This document shows, piece by piece, positions 50,739 to 63,265 of a DNA stretch of 64,000 bases; within the stretch, counting starts at the first letter, position 1; every line of letters begins with the position of its first letter. Made by a program: the position numbers and the translations under genes. The notes under the pieces are model-generated. The model made no database searches. It had not been told where the DNA came from and was given only the letters and a program-made list of their open reading frames with translations. The stretch is from Macquaria australasica (lineage: Eukaryota > Chordata > Actinopteri > Centrarchiformes > Percichthyidae), in the NCBI GenBank assembly GCA_005408345.1, contig SEMN01000026.1, positions 1,132,001 to 1,196,000 on the forward strand, given 5' to 3'.

Positions 50739-52538
50739 TCACGAAAAGGTGAGATTTGAGGTCAGTTCACGGATGCGGTTTTCCCTGCTCATTTTCTTCA
50801 GTTTCATCCTGCGGTTCTGAAACCAGATCTTGACCTGTCTGTCGGTCAGGTTGACGCTCCTGCTGATCTCTAGGCGGCGCTCTCGGGTCAGATACATATT
50901 GAACAGAAATTCCTTCTCCAACTCCAAGGTCTGGTGCTTCGTGTAGGGACATCTTTTCTTTCTCCCACTCTTCGCAGTTAACCAGTTGCTCGTCGGCGTG
51001 TCACTCTTGCAGTCTGCAAAGATTCAGATCGGAGACATGTCAGGAAGTATTTTAGCGCTGCGGTGTGATTCAGCTTGAACAAAGTCTCACCTGCTGCTTT
51101 GGATTTTACCTCTGGGAAATAACACACAATATAAATGCTTTCCCAGAATAATTAAATGCAGGGGGTGTTATTAGTCACGTACATGCCACCACTAATAAAA
51201 TAGAAATGAAATGAACTCCCAGCTGATCAAACCGCACACCAGGAACACATCTGTATACAGCTTGAAACGTTATCAAAAAAAAATCTATTAATTTCACAAG
51301 AGCTTAAAATGCATTAACATGTAACCTTTGATTGAATTGTTAAAATTATAAACTTTAAATTGAATTTCAAATACAGTAATTTTGTCAAGGTTAAAGATAC
51401 AGACTCAACTACCAGCATTACACAGCTGCACATGCCCCAGTTATTAAAGAACCTGAAGTGATTACATTTTGCATTTAAACAATCTTAATAGCTGCTTATG
51501 TTAAATGATTAGTTTCTAAAATACCGCCCAAATTTAAAGCAGTAGATTGTGAAAATGTTTTTTAAAAATGCATATTATTTGAATATAAATATGTGAGGAA
51601 AGAGGGACGCACAGTCTGCATGCTGCATGGTAAAACCATTCTCTGTTGCCTATTACTGCAACCTGAGGAAGACTCTCATTAAACATTACGACTTTAGGGT
51701 TGTTTGTGTTTTATACTTGGTTTTATGGTGGTGGAGCCTTCTCAGCACTGCAGCGCACCAAGATAAAAGCTTTCATTGTAGCCAACCCACCTTTCCCTTC
51801 CTTCTGTAGCAGCTCAGGACTGGACACAGAGGCTTCCATGGAGCAGTTCTTCTCCACCGTGCTGGACTTGGGATCGGGGCTTTCTGCGGGGACCGGTGTC
51901 CTTGAGGTCTCGGGGTTTTGCGGGACGTCCTCACTTTTTTTTTCCACCTCTACGAAATTGGAAGATGCCGAAGAGGACTGCGTTTTCGGGGTGACCCGGC
52001 TGAGTTGCATCAGGGTTGGGTTTGGACTCGGCGGCTCATGGCAGTAGTTTTCCTGATGTTTCCCATTCGCATAAGTTTGGCTCAGTCTGAAATAGCCCGG
52101 GAGCGGAATCTCGGGACCATCGACAGGACAAGGCTCAGGAATACCGTTAGAATATGCGGGGACCTCTGACGAGCTGACTTTTTGTACTCTCTTATCGGAG
52201 TACATGCAGCAGTTACTCTCTTCCTTTATGCTCTGTGAAAATGTACAGTTTGACATCTGACTGGACGACTCTATTCTGCAGGGTCTATTCGGATCAGTCC
52301 AGTTATCTATTTGAGGTATGTACGAGTGGACATTCATGCCCATATTTTGGTGGTTGACCTCCCCTCTTTTGCCGAAAGACGGCAGGAGTCCACAGGTTTG
52401 CATTCCGTAAGTTCCCATTTCTGAGCCAGACGGCATGTACATGTTGCTGCTGGAGTAAAAGCTGTCCGTCCTGCAAGCACCAATTAAAGAGTCCACTAAA
52501 AATGTGTTTGCCGCAGGAGAGCTACTGGGAAAGGACAT
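50739..52538 (-). CDS. hoxd10a: Homeobox protein Hox-D10a
   Basis: Group-10 (Abd-B class) homeodomain factor, acting in posterior spinal cord, trunk and fin. Exons are 52538-51791 and 51013-50739. The 777-nt intron has ends GAAAG/gtgggt and tttgcag/ACTGC; the split codon gives Asp250. The product is 340 residues, the usual group length. The start MSFPSSSPAANTFLVDSLIG is family-typical. The SNW Pbx-contact motif is at 258-260 and the homeodomain at 266-325 (GRKKRCPYTKHQ... KIWFQNRRMKLKK), followed by the conserved tail RENRIRELTSNLTFS. The intron contains a possible 21-nt in-frame microexon at 51091-51111. The CCAAT/E-box pair lies about 100 nt upstream. Confidence 0.97.
51091..51111 (-). other. 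Candidate in-frame microexon of hoxd10a
   Basis: Inside the hoxd10a intron, 21 nt lie between an AG (atttcccag) and a strong donor (gtgaga). Inserted between exons 1 and 2 it keeps phase 1 on both sides and adds seven residues (EVKSKAA) without a stop, just before the DCKSDTPTSNW segment. The polypyrimidine tract is weak. It could be a chance arrangement. Confidence 0.3.
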
Positions 52539-52635
52539 TTTGGGGGGTTAAGTTCTTTAGAGGAGAGAGATGTCCTTTGTAAGCTGACATATCTAGGAAA
52601 AACAATCTCCGTGTAAGTCAGGATGCCTCACCGAC

Positions 52636-52655
52636 CACATGACAAGCCCACCAAT
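52636..52655 (-). promoter_or_regulatory. hoxd10a proximal promoter: inverted CCAAT + E-box
   Basis: CACATG (52636-52641), 9 bp, then CCAAT (52651-52655) on the plus strand, 98-117 nt upstream of the ATG. Same order and near-identical spacing as hoxd4a, hoxd9a and the 41-kb module. Confidence 0.5.
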
Positions 52656-52698
52656 GAGATTTGAAAATGGCCTTGAGACGCAGCCTCCTCTCCCCTGC

Positions 52699-52719
52699 GC
52701 ACACACACACACACACACT
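52699..52719. repeat. (CA)n microsatellite
   Basis: Short CA run upstream of the hoxd10a promoter module. Confidence 0.85.
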
Positions 52720-55700
52720 CATACTGCTGATGCAGACGTGGTCAACAGCGACACCTACTACGCGGACTTGAAATTGGTTTATAGACTCGTGCAGGCAAGC
52801 AGGGGGCATCGCGAGAGGCTGGTCAACAAAACTGAAACAATCACATTTTTACAAAACAATGATTTGAATGACATCAGAAAATAGTGCACCTTCATTTTGA
52901 TCTTTACTGTTCAACAACCGAAGCTTTATGAAGTGTTTTTAATGTGTAAAATGCTTCAAAGGATACATGTTTCTTTGTGTGAGAGACAGACTGAAGAGAG
53001 GGAGTGTGTGTGTGTATGTGTGTGTGTAAAATGCTGCCTTCATGGCGCATAGGCGACAACTGCAGACTATTTGAAAGAATGTAACCATCTCTGCTGAATT
53101 AAATGCTTTTTTTAAAATTCATATCAACCATTCACATGAGTCCAAGCCCACACTAACTGCATCTGCATATATTTTACTGTCTCGAATATCTTTGAATTAA
53201 AATAAGAATGGAAAACAAAAGAATAAAGATGACAAATTGTAAATATACTGTTTGCTCTGTCAGGTTTTCATTAATTCAAGGTTTAAAGTTTGTTTGTTGT
53301 TTTGCATAAGACTTTTTCCTGTTGCAACAAACCCTCCGATATAAGGACAACGGCCATTTAGATTTCCTGCAAGATGTTAGCATTTAAATTAGGAGTCTAT
53401 AATGTGGGTAGATTACTATGCTAGATACTACAAGCTCTGTATGCATGAAGGTCAACACTATAGAGTCATGCAAGGCTTTACTTTTCAAATAAATTCCACT
53501 TAACACGCATAGAAAATGGTCCTTTATTATTTGCACAGATTATTAAGCACAATATCTTTATGTCACATGTATTTTTCGATGTTCAAATGCAAAGTTACAA
53601 AATTAAAACCTGCGGGAGGTGGCGGTGTACACAGTGTGGGGGTTATTTAGCTCAGGGCTCCATTGTTTTTGTCTGCAAGGAAGTCAAAATGTGTGCAAGA
53701 TAAACAGCCTGTTAATCTGAGGAAGGAAAAAATAAAAACACTTTGTACCTGAAAATATCCATCGACCAAAAAATCAGAACTCAGGCCTCAATAATTGTAA
53801 TGATCATACAAGTCTTTAGAAATAAAAACAAATGAATAAAACAAAGTAAATGCGGCTTGAAATAATTATATCTTTGGTATTTATGCGACAAGCTTTAAAT
53901 AACAATACAGCTTGTGTGAGAGGATCGCCTTCCCCGTCTTCAAGCCTCTTATTTACAGTTGGTTGTAAATTTGAAGCATGCAAATCATCTCAACATCGCA
54001 TGATTCACAAACAACAAAATACAAGCTTGTTAGCCCAAATCTGATCACGGAATAGGTGGGTGAAGAAAATACATTCCTCGTTATACCATAATCGGTTATT
54101 TTAAAGAAAGAAAGAAAAAACACCAAACATTTAGGTTAACTGAGGCGTCTGACAACACGAACTTCATTTTTGTTTTAAAAATCAGGTTTCTAATAATGAC
54201 AATTGCTCAAAGATAACACTGGGCTATTTTGCATATCCTGTGACGCACTGCACTGGGAAAAAAAACTTTAATATGGAAGTATAATCAACAATTCATACAC
54301 GCACAATATACACACAAGTACCGCAAAAGTGGAAAAACAAATTGGACCTCTGGGTTATGTGGTTAATAATAATAATAATAATATTATAATAACTTAAAGC
54401 ATGAGGATAAAGCATATACAAACAAAACATATAATGGTAGAGTTACTCGAAAAATGGACACCGACATTGTTGTAGTTTCAGGCAAAACCGAAAGCTTGAA
54501 ACTACAACAATTTTGTCCTTTTTTGGAGTTACTGTCACTCTTAGAGTTTTTTTTAAAGCACATAGCCAGACGCAGATAAACGGCGATTTCATAACAGTTA
54601 TGCAGCTGCAAAATGAAATTAAATGAAGGGAAATATTAAAGCATTCTTGTGTCAATAACACACAAAACGTGGAGGCTGCAGAGATTTCAGTGGCCTGTGA
54701 GATTGTGCGGCCTTCAGGTAAAAGATCGAAGTCTGTATTTTAAAGATTCCGATGACAAAGACACGAGTAGACTCATATTTATCTTGTTTGTCCTTTCAAA
54801 ACACTTGAACATGACTTGTAAATGTAATTGCCGTCTGGAAGACGCAAGATTTGCATCAGTTAAACTGGGCACTGAGTGGACAAAATAACGTGTATTAAAG
54901 ATTAGCTGCATGTGCTCTTATTTTCTTCACAGAAACTGTAGCCTGTACTGTTGAATGGTTTGATATAAGAAAAAAAAAAAACAAGTGATTTTGGACATTT
55001 TTAAAAGAATGTTTTAAAATGTACATTCAGTTGAAAACACGACATAAATCTGGCAACTGGATGCAGTTGTAATTAAAAATAAAAATCTAAACAAAGCCTG
55101 CGTTGAGCAGATTATTCCTCCACTGAGTGATCTTCATGCAGGGTGGATGTTAAATTTGGCTGAACTCTGCATCTCCACTGGCAGCCAAAGCTGCAAGTCT
55201 GCCCTCATGTGGATACACCGAGAAGCAAAGTGAAATACCCTACACAGTTGGTAATGTAATTTCACTGTAGGACATGATGACAACCCAATCAAACGCTTAA
55301 TGAAATCTCGGTTTTCTAACAGCCTTTTGGGGAAATAACTGCAGATGTGATAAATGAAATAAACATTAATCCCTCTCCAACCTTGTTTGTCTTCTTCATA
55401 AAAGACGCTGAAACAAGGGGTGTGATTGTTGCTGCAAAGAGCTAAAGTGAAAATAATCCCCTACTGGCTTCACGTGAATTATCAATAAAGCGACAGTTTG
55501 TGTGGAATCAATGCATTTATTTACTGCGTCCCTTGGTTGCAAAAATAGCACAGAAATACACATTACTGAGCTAAAGCATGGCGCTCAGATGATTTCACGT
55601 CATGTAAAGCCAGCCTGGGGTCAATGTATAGTGGCGCTGCACAAAGATGGACGCTTTTCACCTGCATTCATTAAAGATGGAAACGCGCTTTTTACGCAAC

Positions 55701-56254
55701 AACAACTGGAAATTATTCTAATTTGCTGCAGATTTAGAGGCGTCAAAGCCACATTTCGCCTATTGAGAAGAATAGAAAAGCAGATAAACTTGAAAATTAC
55801 CTATCCTTTCACATGGCGGTCCTTGTTAGAATATCCTCCAGTGTCTTCCAGCTAACATTAGTAACAAATTAGATGTGAAAACGAGCTACATATGGTCGGG
55901 ATGCGCAGAAATCTCTTTTCCAAACATTTGTAGCCTGGAGCGAAACTACCTTGAGACAGGAAAGAGAATCACTCCTCTTGTGGTCTGGGGGTTGGGACAC
56001 CAAAGTCCAATAGCCCCCTATTTAGACATTTACAGCTACGTTTATTATACTGTCTAGACGGTTCAAGGTTTAGTAAACAACACAGTGTTTGAAAGCAAAA
56101 GGAAATAACGGGACCATTCAGGCCTGCAAGCGCCAAATTTCTCCATTGATGAATCTTTAGAAAAATTCCCCCTTTCCTTATGCTATTTTTGTAGGACTTG
56201 GTTAAGTTCATGTGACAAGTTCCGTGACTATGATACAACATTTGTCGTGTCTAC
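52720..56254. other. hoxd10a-hoxd11a intergenic region
   Basis: No gene. A (TG)n run lies at 53004-53027 and an (AAT)n patch at about 54365-54384. The segment 55500-56060 is less AT-rich and looks conserved-type; in vertebrates this interval holds posterior/limb enhancers. No motif was firm enough to name. Confidence 0.5.
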
Positions 56255-56260
56255 TTTATT
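56255..56260 (-). terminator. Candidate poly(A) signal of hoxd11a
   Basis: AATAAA on the coding strand (GAAATAAAGTAG), about 400 nt past the stop. Confidence 0.4.
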
Positions 56261-56573
56261 TCACACCACAACGTGCATTACATGCGTCTTTATAAATGGA
56301 CATTACACACAGGGAAGAAAGCCTACACATGAATTTTGATATAAATAATTTCAAAGCGCAGCTCGCACTTTGCTGAAATATTTGTTGCCAATACCGCGAA
56401 AATATGTGAACACAAATAAATAAATGCTGAAATTGCTTGCAAAAATATGGCATCTTGGTTCTCCAAATGCCAGGTTTTTGTAAAATAAACTGTTTAAACA
56501 GAATGATACGGGTTCAAATATGCAGAGGGGGTCAGTCTTTAAAACATATGTGTGTTTAGCTTCTATTTTACTA

Positions 56574-56575
<2 letters not shown>

Positions 56576-56638
<63 letters not shown>
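56576..56638. repeat. (TG)n microsatellite in hoxd11a 3' UTR
   Basis: About 31 uninterrupted TG units ending 21 nt from the hoxd11a stop codon; (CA)n in the mRNA. Confidence 0.98.
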
Positions 56639-56640
<2 letters not shown>

Positions 56641-56659
56641 CACCACTATATGTCAGGTA

Positions 56660-58097
56660 TCAGAATAAAGGATTCCCAGTGAAATACTGTAGGCGGTCGC
56701 GGTTCAGTTTTTTCTCTTTCATTCTTCTATTTTGAAACCAAATCTTCACCTGCCGATCGGACAGGTTTAACATCCTGGACAGCTGAAGCCGCTTCTCTTT
56801 GTTAATGTACACGTTGAAGAAAAACTCTCGTTCAAGTTCTCGGATCTGGTATTTGGAGTAAGGACACCTCTTCTTCCTGGACTTGGTTGATGAACCTGCA
56901 CAAGAAAAGAAAACGTGGGAGGAAAAAATTATTTTTCTCAAAATTTAAGATCAAGTCATACAATTTGGACTATAGTTCAGTTAACAGGTTGACAAATATA
57001 TTTATTTATTTATTTCTGCACAAAGGCCCTCCTCTCTGTCACACACATACACACAATGAGAGAGACAACAGAGACATTTACATTAAAATGAGCTTATACT
57101 GATGTTTATGCATAAGTTGCTGTATGGAGGTAGACTATCACATTATATCCTACATTCCTTAAAGGTGTTACCTGCACAGCATTGCCTGTAAGGCGATACA
57201 ATTAACTTTTCTAATTTTCTTGAATTCCCCATCAATACAAAACAATTCCAGCAACGCAGTATTGTTATTAGACACAAGGCAACCTTTAAAGTATGGTTAC
57301 TTAACCGTTTCCCATTGTAAATACCTTTACAGCCGTAAACTAAATCTTATTGGGATATAAAAGCTTTTGCATGCTTATAAAGAGGCACATAACCCTGGAC
57401 GGGCCGCGGTGGTGGACACAGCGCAGTCCAGACACTCTGTTGTCTAAACTGCACACCTTATACCCAAAGACAAAGAGGAAAACTGTGACTTACTCTGTTG
57501 ATTGTTCTTGTCGCCGCAGTTGGAGGATGAGTCCTCGTCGCCGCTCCCGCTCGGCTCAGCTTTGTGCTGGTCTAGTTTGGTTAAAGCCTGATTGTTGTTC
57601 GCAGCGTCTCCGGGAGCAGCAGAGTCTGTCTGTTGTTTGGGGAGCTCCGCGTTGGGCTTGTCCGAGTTAGCAGTGTCCAAAAACTGGTCGAAGCCCTGGG
57701 GAAGAACCCCATTTCGGCCGACGTTGGTGAAGAGATTGCACGGCGAGCTCGTCCCCCCGTGGTGGCCGTACAAGGACTCATTTTTGAATATCACATCCGC
57801 CCTGCTGCTGGAGGACTGGATCAAGTCCCGATGCATTATCTCGTCCGTTGAGTAGTAGGACGCGTAATTGCCCCTGTAGTGCCATTTGCTGGGATGGTCC
57901 AGTCCATAATCCCTGAAAGCGACTTCTCGAACAGGTTGGACTTGGGCTATGTTGTGAGAATAGGGGAAATTAATCTGACACGAAGTAGTCTGCGGTAAAA
58001 AGGAGGAGACTGATGTAAAATCGGGCGTCGAAACGTAATAAGTACAGCTCGGTAAATACATATTTGACGCACAGCTGCGATCATCGTATTCCGTCAT
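56660..58097 (-). CDS. hoxd11a: Homeobox protein Hox-D11a
   Basis: Group-11 (Abd-B class) homeodomain factor, acting in posterior trunk, fin and urogenital patterning. Exons are 58097-57494 and 56895-56660. The 598-nt intron has ends CAGA/gtaagt and ttgtgcag/GTTCA; the split codon gives Ser202. The product is 279 residues. The start MTEYDDRSCASNMYLPSCTY is the family N-terminus, and residues about 10-160 match the Hox11 DUF3528-type region. The homeodomain is at 207-266 (SRKKRCPYSKYQ... KIWFQNRRMKEKK) with tail NRDRLQYFTGNPLF. There is no hexapeptide, as usual for this group. The reading frame stays open for 70 codons upstream to an ATG at 58307; that part is unlike other Hox11 proteins and is more likely 5' UTR. 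Confidence 0.97.
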
Positions 58098-58338
58098 ATC
58101 TCTTCTTCCCTTTTCCTCTTTGCAACAGAGGAAAGGAATTGGCAGCTTTGACCGTGTTAAACTTTGTCCATCTATAGCACCACAGGCGCGTGGAAAGACC
58201 CCGCCAGGGAGAAAAAATCGGAAACGCAGGCAGACCTGCAATACATCTTGATCGATTCTTGAGGTAATTGTGTCATGTGATCCAGCCAAGAAATTACCAT
58301 ACATCAATATCAGTCATTAAAAACTGTCCGGAGAAACT

Positions 58339-58368
58339 CATGTGAGCGCATGCGAGAGACTTCATTGG
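58339..58368 (-). promoter_or_regulatory. hoxd11a upstream E-box and CCAAT (variant order)
   Basis: CATGTG (58339-58344), 19 bp, then ATTGG (58364-58368) on the plus strand, so the CCAAT lies on the coding strand. It is 242-271 nt upstream of the ATG. It differs from the d4a/d9a/d10a arrangement in CCAAT orientation and has about one extra helical turn. Confidence 0.35.
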
Positions 58369-61300
58369 CTCCCTGGCTGCAGAGGAAACTCCTCTCCAGC
58401 CTTTTTGCCCTATAGCTCACGGAAAAAAAAGACATCTATGAACCACCGCTGGAATATTTAATTGAAAGCTTTTACAGCAACATCATCTCCATCGTGTAAT
58501 GACAAGCCGCACACGCAAATTCGTCAATAAATCTGCGCACTTTGGAGTAGGCGTCGTGTGCCTTTGTAGCAACAGTTAGGTTTGGAAACACTGGAGTTGA
58601 CCTCCGCGTTTAATGCAGAGCTCGAGGAGTGTGGCACCCAAGGCCACCGTGCCTGCACGTTCGCTGCACAGTTAAACCAGAAGCCTGCAGAATTATATGT
58701 GACTCACAAGCGGCTCATTAAGTCAGTTTCTTATGCAAATAATTTTAAGGGTTCATTGCGTGTAATCGCTGTGCAGCATGGTGGTTGGAGGACATTTAAA
58801 TACACACAAACAAACGCAGCAGGAAAACATTTTAATTCATTATCGGATACCATCCTCTTGGCCTGCAGCATGGTGCAAAAAAAAAAAAAAATGAAGCTCA
58901 AGCGCCAGAAAATAAATAACAAAAGACCACAAAACTACTGTGCTATAGCACATTCTTATAAATTATATTTCCATATCTGCCTCAACTTTAAAATCAGTTT
59001 GTATTAAATGTTAAAACATTGTTATTTGTTACACTTTAATAATAAATGCAGATGAGCGCGTGTGGAAACAGCCAAATAAAACAGCCCACGGTCTGCTATT
59101 GCAAATGCAGAAAGGTTGACTTTGGATGCCACAAAAACATAAGCTAAGTCAATTGCAAGCATGAATCACTAAGCACGTTCAGCATGGCCAAGTCCAAAAC
59201 AACCGGCTTTGACCGTATGTGGTCTAGGTGATGTCCACCAAGCATTCACCAACAAGCCTCTGCACCCAAATCATTTTATTGCACGAAGGCAGCGCCATGC
59301 CTCAGGCCCTGTTCTCGGTGGGGAAAACGGAGTTAAAACAATGGTGAACGGATACCACATGTCTTCAAGCCTCGATCAATATTTTGTTGCCCTCTGTGAG
59401 TATGGTTTTTGTGTTTATTACTCGTAAGAAAGTTTAAAAAATAAATAAATAAATAAAAAAAATTTTAAAAAGTTAGACAAACAGTAAAAGAAAATCGAGC
59501 ACATCATAGTTTTTGCAGGCCTGATGCTGGACATTGAACACAAAATGATCATTCAAATTGTGCCCCTCCAGTAGAAATGCAGCTCTAATTTGAAGGCCAG
59601 TATTTTAGTGAAAGGACGAGTAGATTCAAGCCTGAAGGTCACACTCAATGTGGAAGTATAGCTTAAAGGCGACTGGGTTTATTGTTATTGGGGGTACACT
59701 CCGCTCTGTGGTCGGTTTCTCTGTTTTAAACCTTTACCACACTTCAAGTTGAAACCGCTCCAGGCAGTTAACAACATGCAAAACAACATTTGTGTTTATT
59801 TACAAAAAAAAATAGGGTGAAAATTGGACATTTGTGAACAAACTAATTCATCCGACGCGCAGCCTAAAGAGTGCAAAAATCCATCTTTACGCATCGTGAA
59901 TAATCAACAGTAATGCAGTGAAATGTTAAACAATGTAAAGATCGTTTAAGACTGAATCACTTTACTTTCTCAAACAGACAAAAAGACAAAGTTAAAGCGA
60001 CCTGTTGCTCCTCACTTGTGTGACTGTTTCTTTTAGGTTGTCGCTTTTATTGTTTCCATTTATTGTTTGTTGTGAAGCATTTTCAAGTTTGGATTCTTTT
60101 TTTTTTTTTTAATTCTTCTTATTATTTATTATTATTTTTATTAGCATTATTATAGTCATGATCGTTACTATCATCAGCCTATATCCGTTTTGCGCTTTTG
60201 CACTAAAATGCGTAATGTTTAATGTTCTGAACGTTAACTGTGACATTCATAAATGTAAAAATGCACTCAGCAAAAACAGATTTTTTACTTACCTTTTCAC
60301 TTCAACATTTCAGATTTCAGATCACACTGCAGGCTGAGGGACCAAACTTGAATTCAACTTAAACAGTCGTGCTACTGAGCCTTTTTTGTTGTGCGTAATT
60401 TTAACTCCACTACTTCAATTCTACCAAATATATATGAAAAGCTACTTCAAACTAGTAGAAATAGACATTTAGGTAAATTAGTTTACATATCCTCACGAAG
60501 AAGTTTAACTAATATTGTGGGAAGTAGCAATGTACAGCCTACTAACTTGACCTTAACTTTGTTTTGGCGCCCCCACTATCTTGAGGAGCCTGAGCTATTT
60601 GACGCTGCCTGGCTGCATTTGGCAGTAAAGTAACAAAACAACAAATACTGAAGGAAAACGTTGCGTGTCGGACGCATAGAAAACTCAACGTAGCCGCTCA
60701 ATATAGTCTGAGCAATAAAAACTAATAGTAGGTGAAACGTGTTGTGTGGGAAGGATTATAAGCCGAGACAAAAACAGACGGACCTCGAGCTGGAAACACA
60801 ACAGGCCCGCAGCATAATGAGTGTATGAGTGCAGATAGTGTGCAAAATAATACACTGAGAATATATTAAGATTGCGCCACTAAAAAGGACACATCTAGCC
60901 CCATCATCTCTAAAAGATTAAAGACCACAAAATGGAAAAAAAAAAAAAAACAGATCAGAAACAGTCACTAATGGAGGAAACATCTCTTCACGTTTCATTA
61001 CAAATTACTGAGTTTGAAATGTTTCTCTGACTTTCATGAACCTTTAATATCACTGCAGTGTGATGCTCTGCAGGGAAGCACAGTTGCAGTGATGATCACG
61101 TGGTGATGATGTAATGGGATGGTCCATTAATAGATTCATGTTGGTCCGTTATTGGTAATTCCTAGTTGCAGCTTGATGCTCTGCCTTCAGAACCAGATTG
61201 ACCACTTGTGACCAGTAGGCTTAAACTTTGTCAATTCTCAACCACAACAATAAAGTGTTTTAGTAAATATAAACAATGCCCCGGTCAGATATGCTCATTG

Positions 61301-62217
61301 CAAATACACCAGAAAATCGCTTCTTTTACGCACAGATGAATCTGTTTTTTGCCGTAGCTTTTAAAGTGCTTACAATGTCACTGAGAAATTAAAAGGATGA
61401 ATTTTTACACCAGATCAGTTTGGTCACAGGCCATGTGGCATGTGGAGGTTTTGCCTGTGGGTGTGAGCTGCTGCTGTGTTGTATATTTACTGTGAGCAGG
61501 AATTACGTGTCTGCGCTGAGGAGGAAAGCTAAAGAGACACAAAAGAACACGTGACTAACACTGAAGAAAATACACAAATATAAGTTAAAAAAAAGATTAA
61601 TCCAGTCAAAGTACTATTTTGAAGTATTTCCAACTGAATTTACAACTAAAAGTAAAGGTGGATTATTATGATAATACAATATTGGTACTATAATACATAA
61701 TAAAACATTGCTTTTGTTATGTTGGCTGTGAAAATATTTGAATTCTCTCTTTCTGAAGCTGCGTGATAAAGACAGACATTTACTACAGGGATAGCTGAAT
61801 ATTAGGACGTTTCATTTTAAAGATGTTATTAAAGTGCCTGTGTATAAAGGCAACGAGTACTTCCCTTCATTGCATGACCAATTTATTAAGTGAGGAGTAT
61901 TCCCTTTTTCTGCAGTGAAAGGTAACAACTCTCGCACACGCTGGACTTTCCAGCCAAAAAACAAACAAACAAACACTGAGGTCTCCTAAATAAATCCTCT
62001 AGACTTCTATTTTAAAATCAGACAAATATGGTGGAAGAGGTGCAGACAATTGACACATTGTACACATTCAAACATAGTGAGCGACTGACTGATCGTGAAA
62101 ACAGTATGTAAACTTGAAGGCTATAGGTTAAACCTGCCATTCAATATACCGCCTAAAATGTACAAATAATTCACATGATGCACAATAACATGTCTACATT
62201 GTAATTTAAGAATTATC
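58369..62217. other. hoxd11a-hoxd12a intergenic region
   Basis: No gene. It contains AT-rich tracts (about 59430-59470 and 60095-60150). A CACGTG at 61097 lies in a GATGATCACGTGGTGATGATG near-palindrome. Posterior enhancers are expected here from other vertebrates but none is proven. Confidence 0.5.
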
Positions 62218-62223
62218 TTTATT
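62218..62223 (-). terminator. Candidate poly(A) signal of hoxd12a
   Basis: AATAAA on the coding strand (TGTAAATAAAGAT), about 1.04 kb past the hoxd12a stop. Confidence 0.4.
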
Positions 62224-63265
62224 TACAAATGCATTCATCTGCAGTTGGCGTCCATTTTACAAAATCTCTTGTCTCGTGCGTAAAAAAGATGGCTGGTCTT
62301 ATGCGTATTCGTATGTTTGTCAATAACGTGCTTTCTGGAAGGACTGATAAATTAGTTAAATCCGAAGTGAAATATTCTTTCATTAAATATGTATTTATAA
62401 AGACTGGATCTACAAAGCACGAGGGATTCCGATGCATCTGATCTGTGATCTGTGATGAACACCAGGTCTGACGACAAAAATCAATCTTATTAGTTATAGT
62501 GTAGTTTGAACCAACAACATCAGATTGTTCTTATTCCACAAACACTTGTTTTGGAGGCATTTGAAGGAAACACCTTCAGCACTAAATGCGGCACAAATCT
62601 TTTCCTCCACAGAGCGACTTTGAATGTGAACGCGGCCATATAGGACAAAAACAATGTGACTTTTCTTATTTAATCAGATTTACAATAAATTTCAGGGGAA
62701 ATCAGGCATTTAATTGAATAACAGCAATTAGGAAACAGACATGCAATTATAATATATTTCGCAATACTGACTTTAGTTAATGTTTTATCCGTCCGTAAAC
62801 ATGAACTTGACTGTTTGCGTCCACATTAGGCCCACACTGCATGCGCAGGCCACCATACAAAATACACAAAAACATATAGAACCATATTCCTGTTTAAATA
62901 GGTCTGATATTTGAGCTGGATGAGAAACAATTAGGCTTAAATGTTTATCATTATCCGCGGCTACAGGCCAACCAGGAGCCAGGGCCTCCTGCGCATTTGG
63001 AGAATCTCAATTTCAGAAATGACCAACTGGAATCTCCTGTATCTTAATCTGCAATCCGTTTTTTTTAATTACCATTAATATATTTGAAGTTGTTGGGACT
63101 CGATACAACTGTAGCCTATTATGTGACGGGAATATAAACATTTTATACATATTTATAAATACAAGTCCATGCCACAAACCGAGAGGGCATGTGATGTGCT
63201 GCAACATTCATAGTAAAACACAGCATATTCTGCGCGCTGCTGGTCATGATCAAGTCCAAAGGTCA

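Noticed and set aside
7388..61554. Many CACGTG palindromes across the window
   Set aside because: I count roughly 16, which is what chance gives for a 6-mer in 64 kb. Only the promoter-proximal pairs with CCAAT are kept as a finding.
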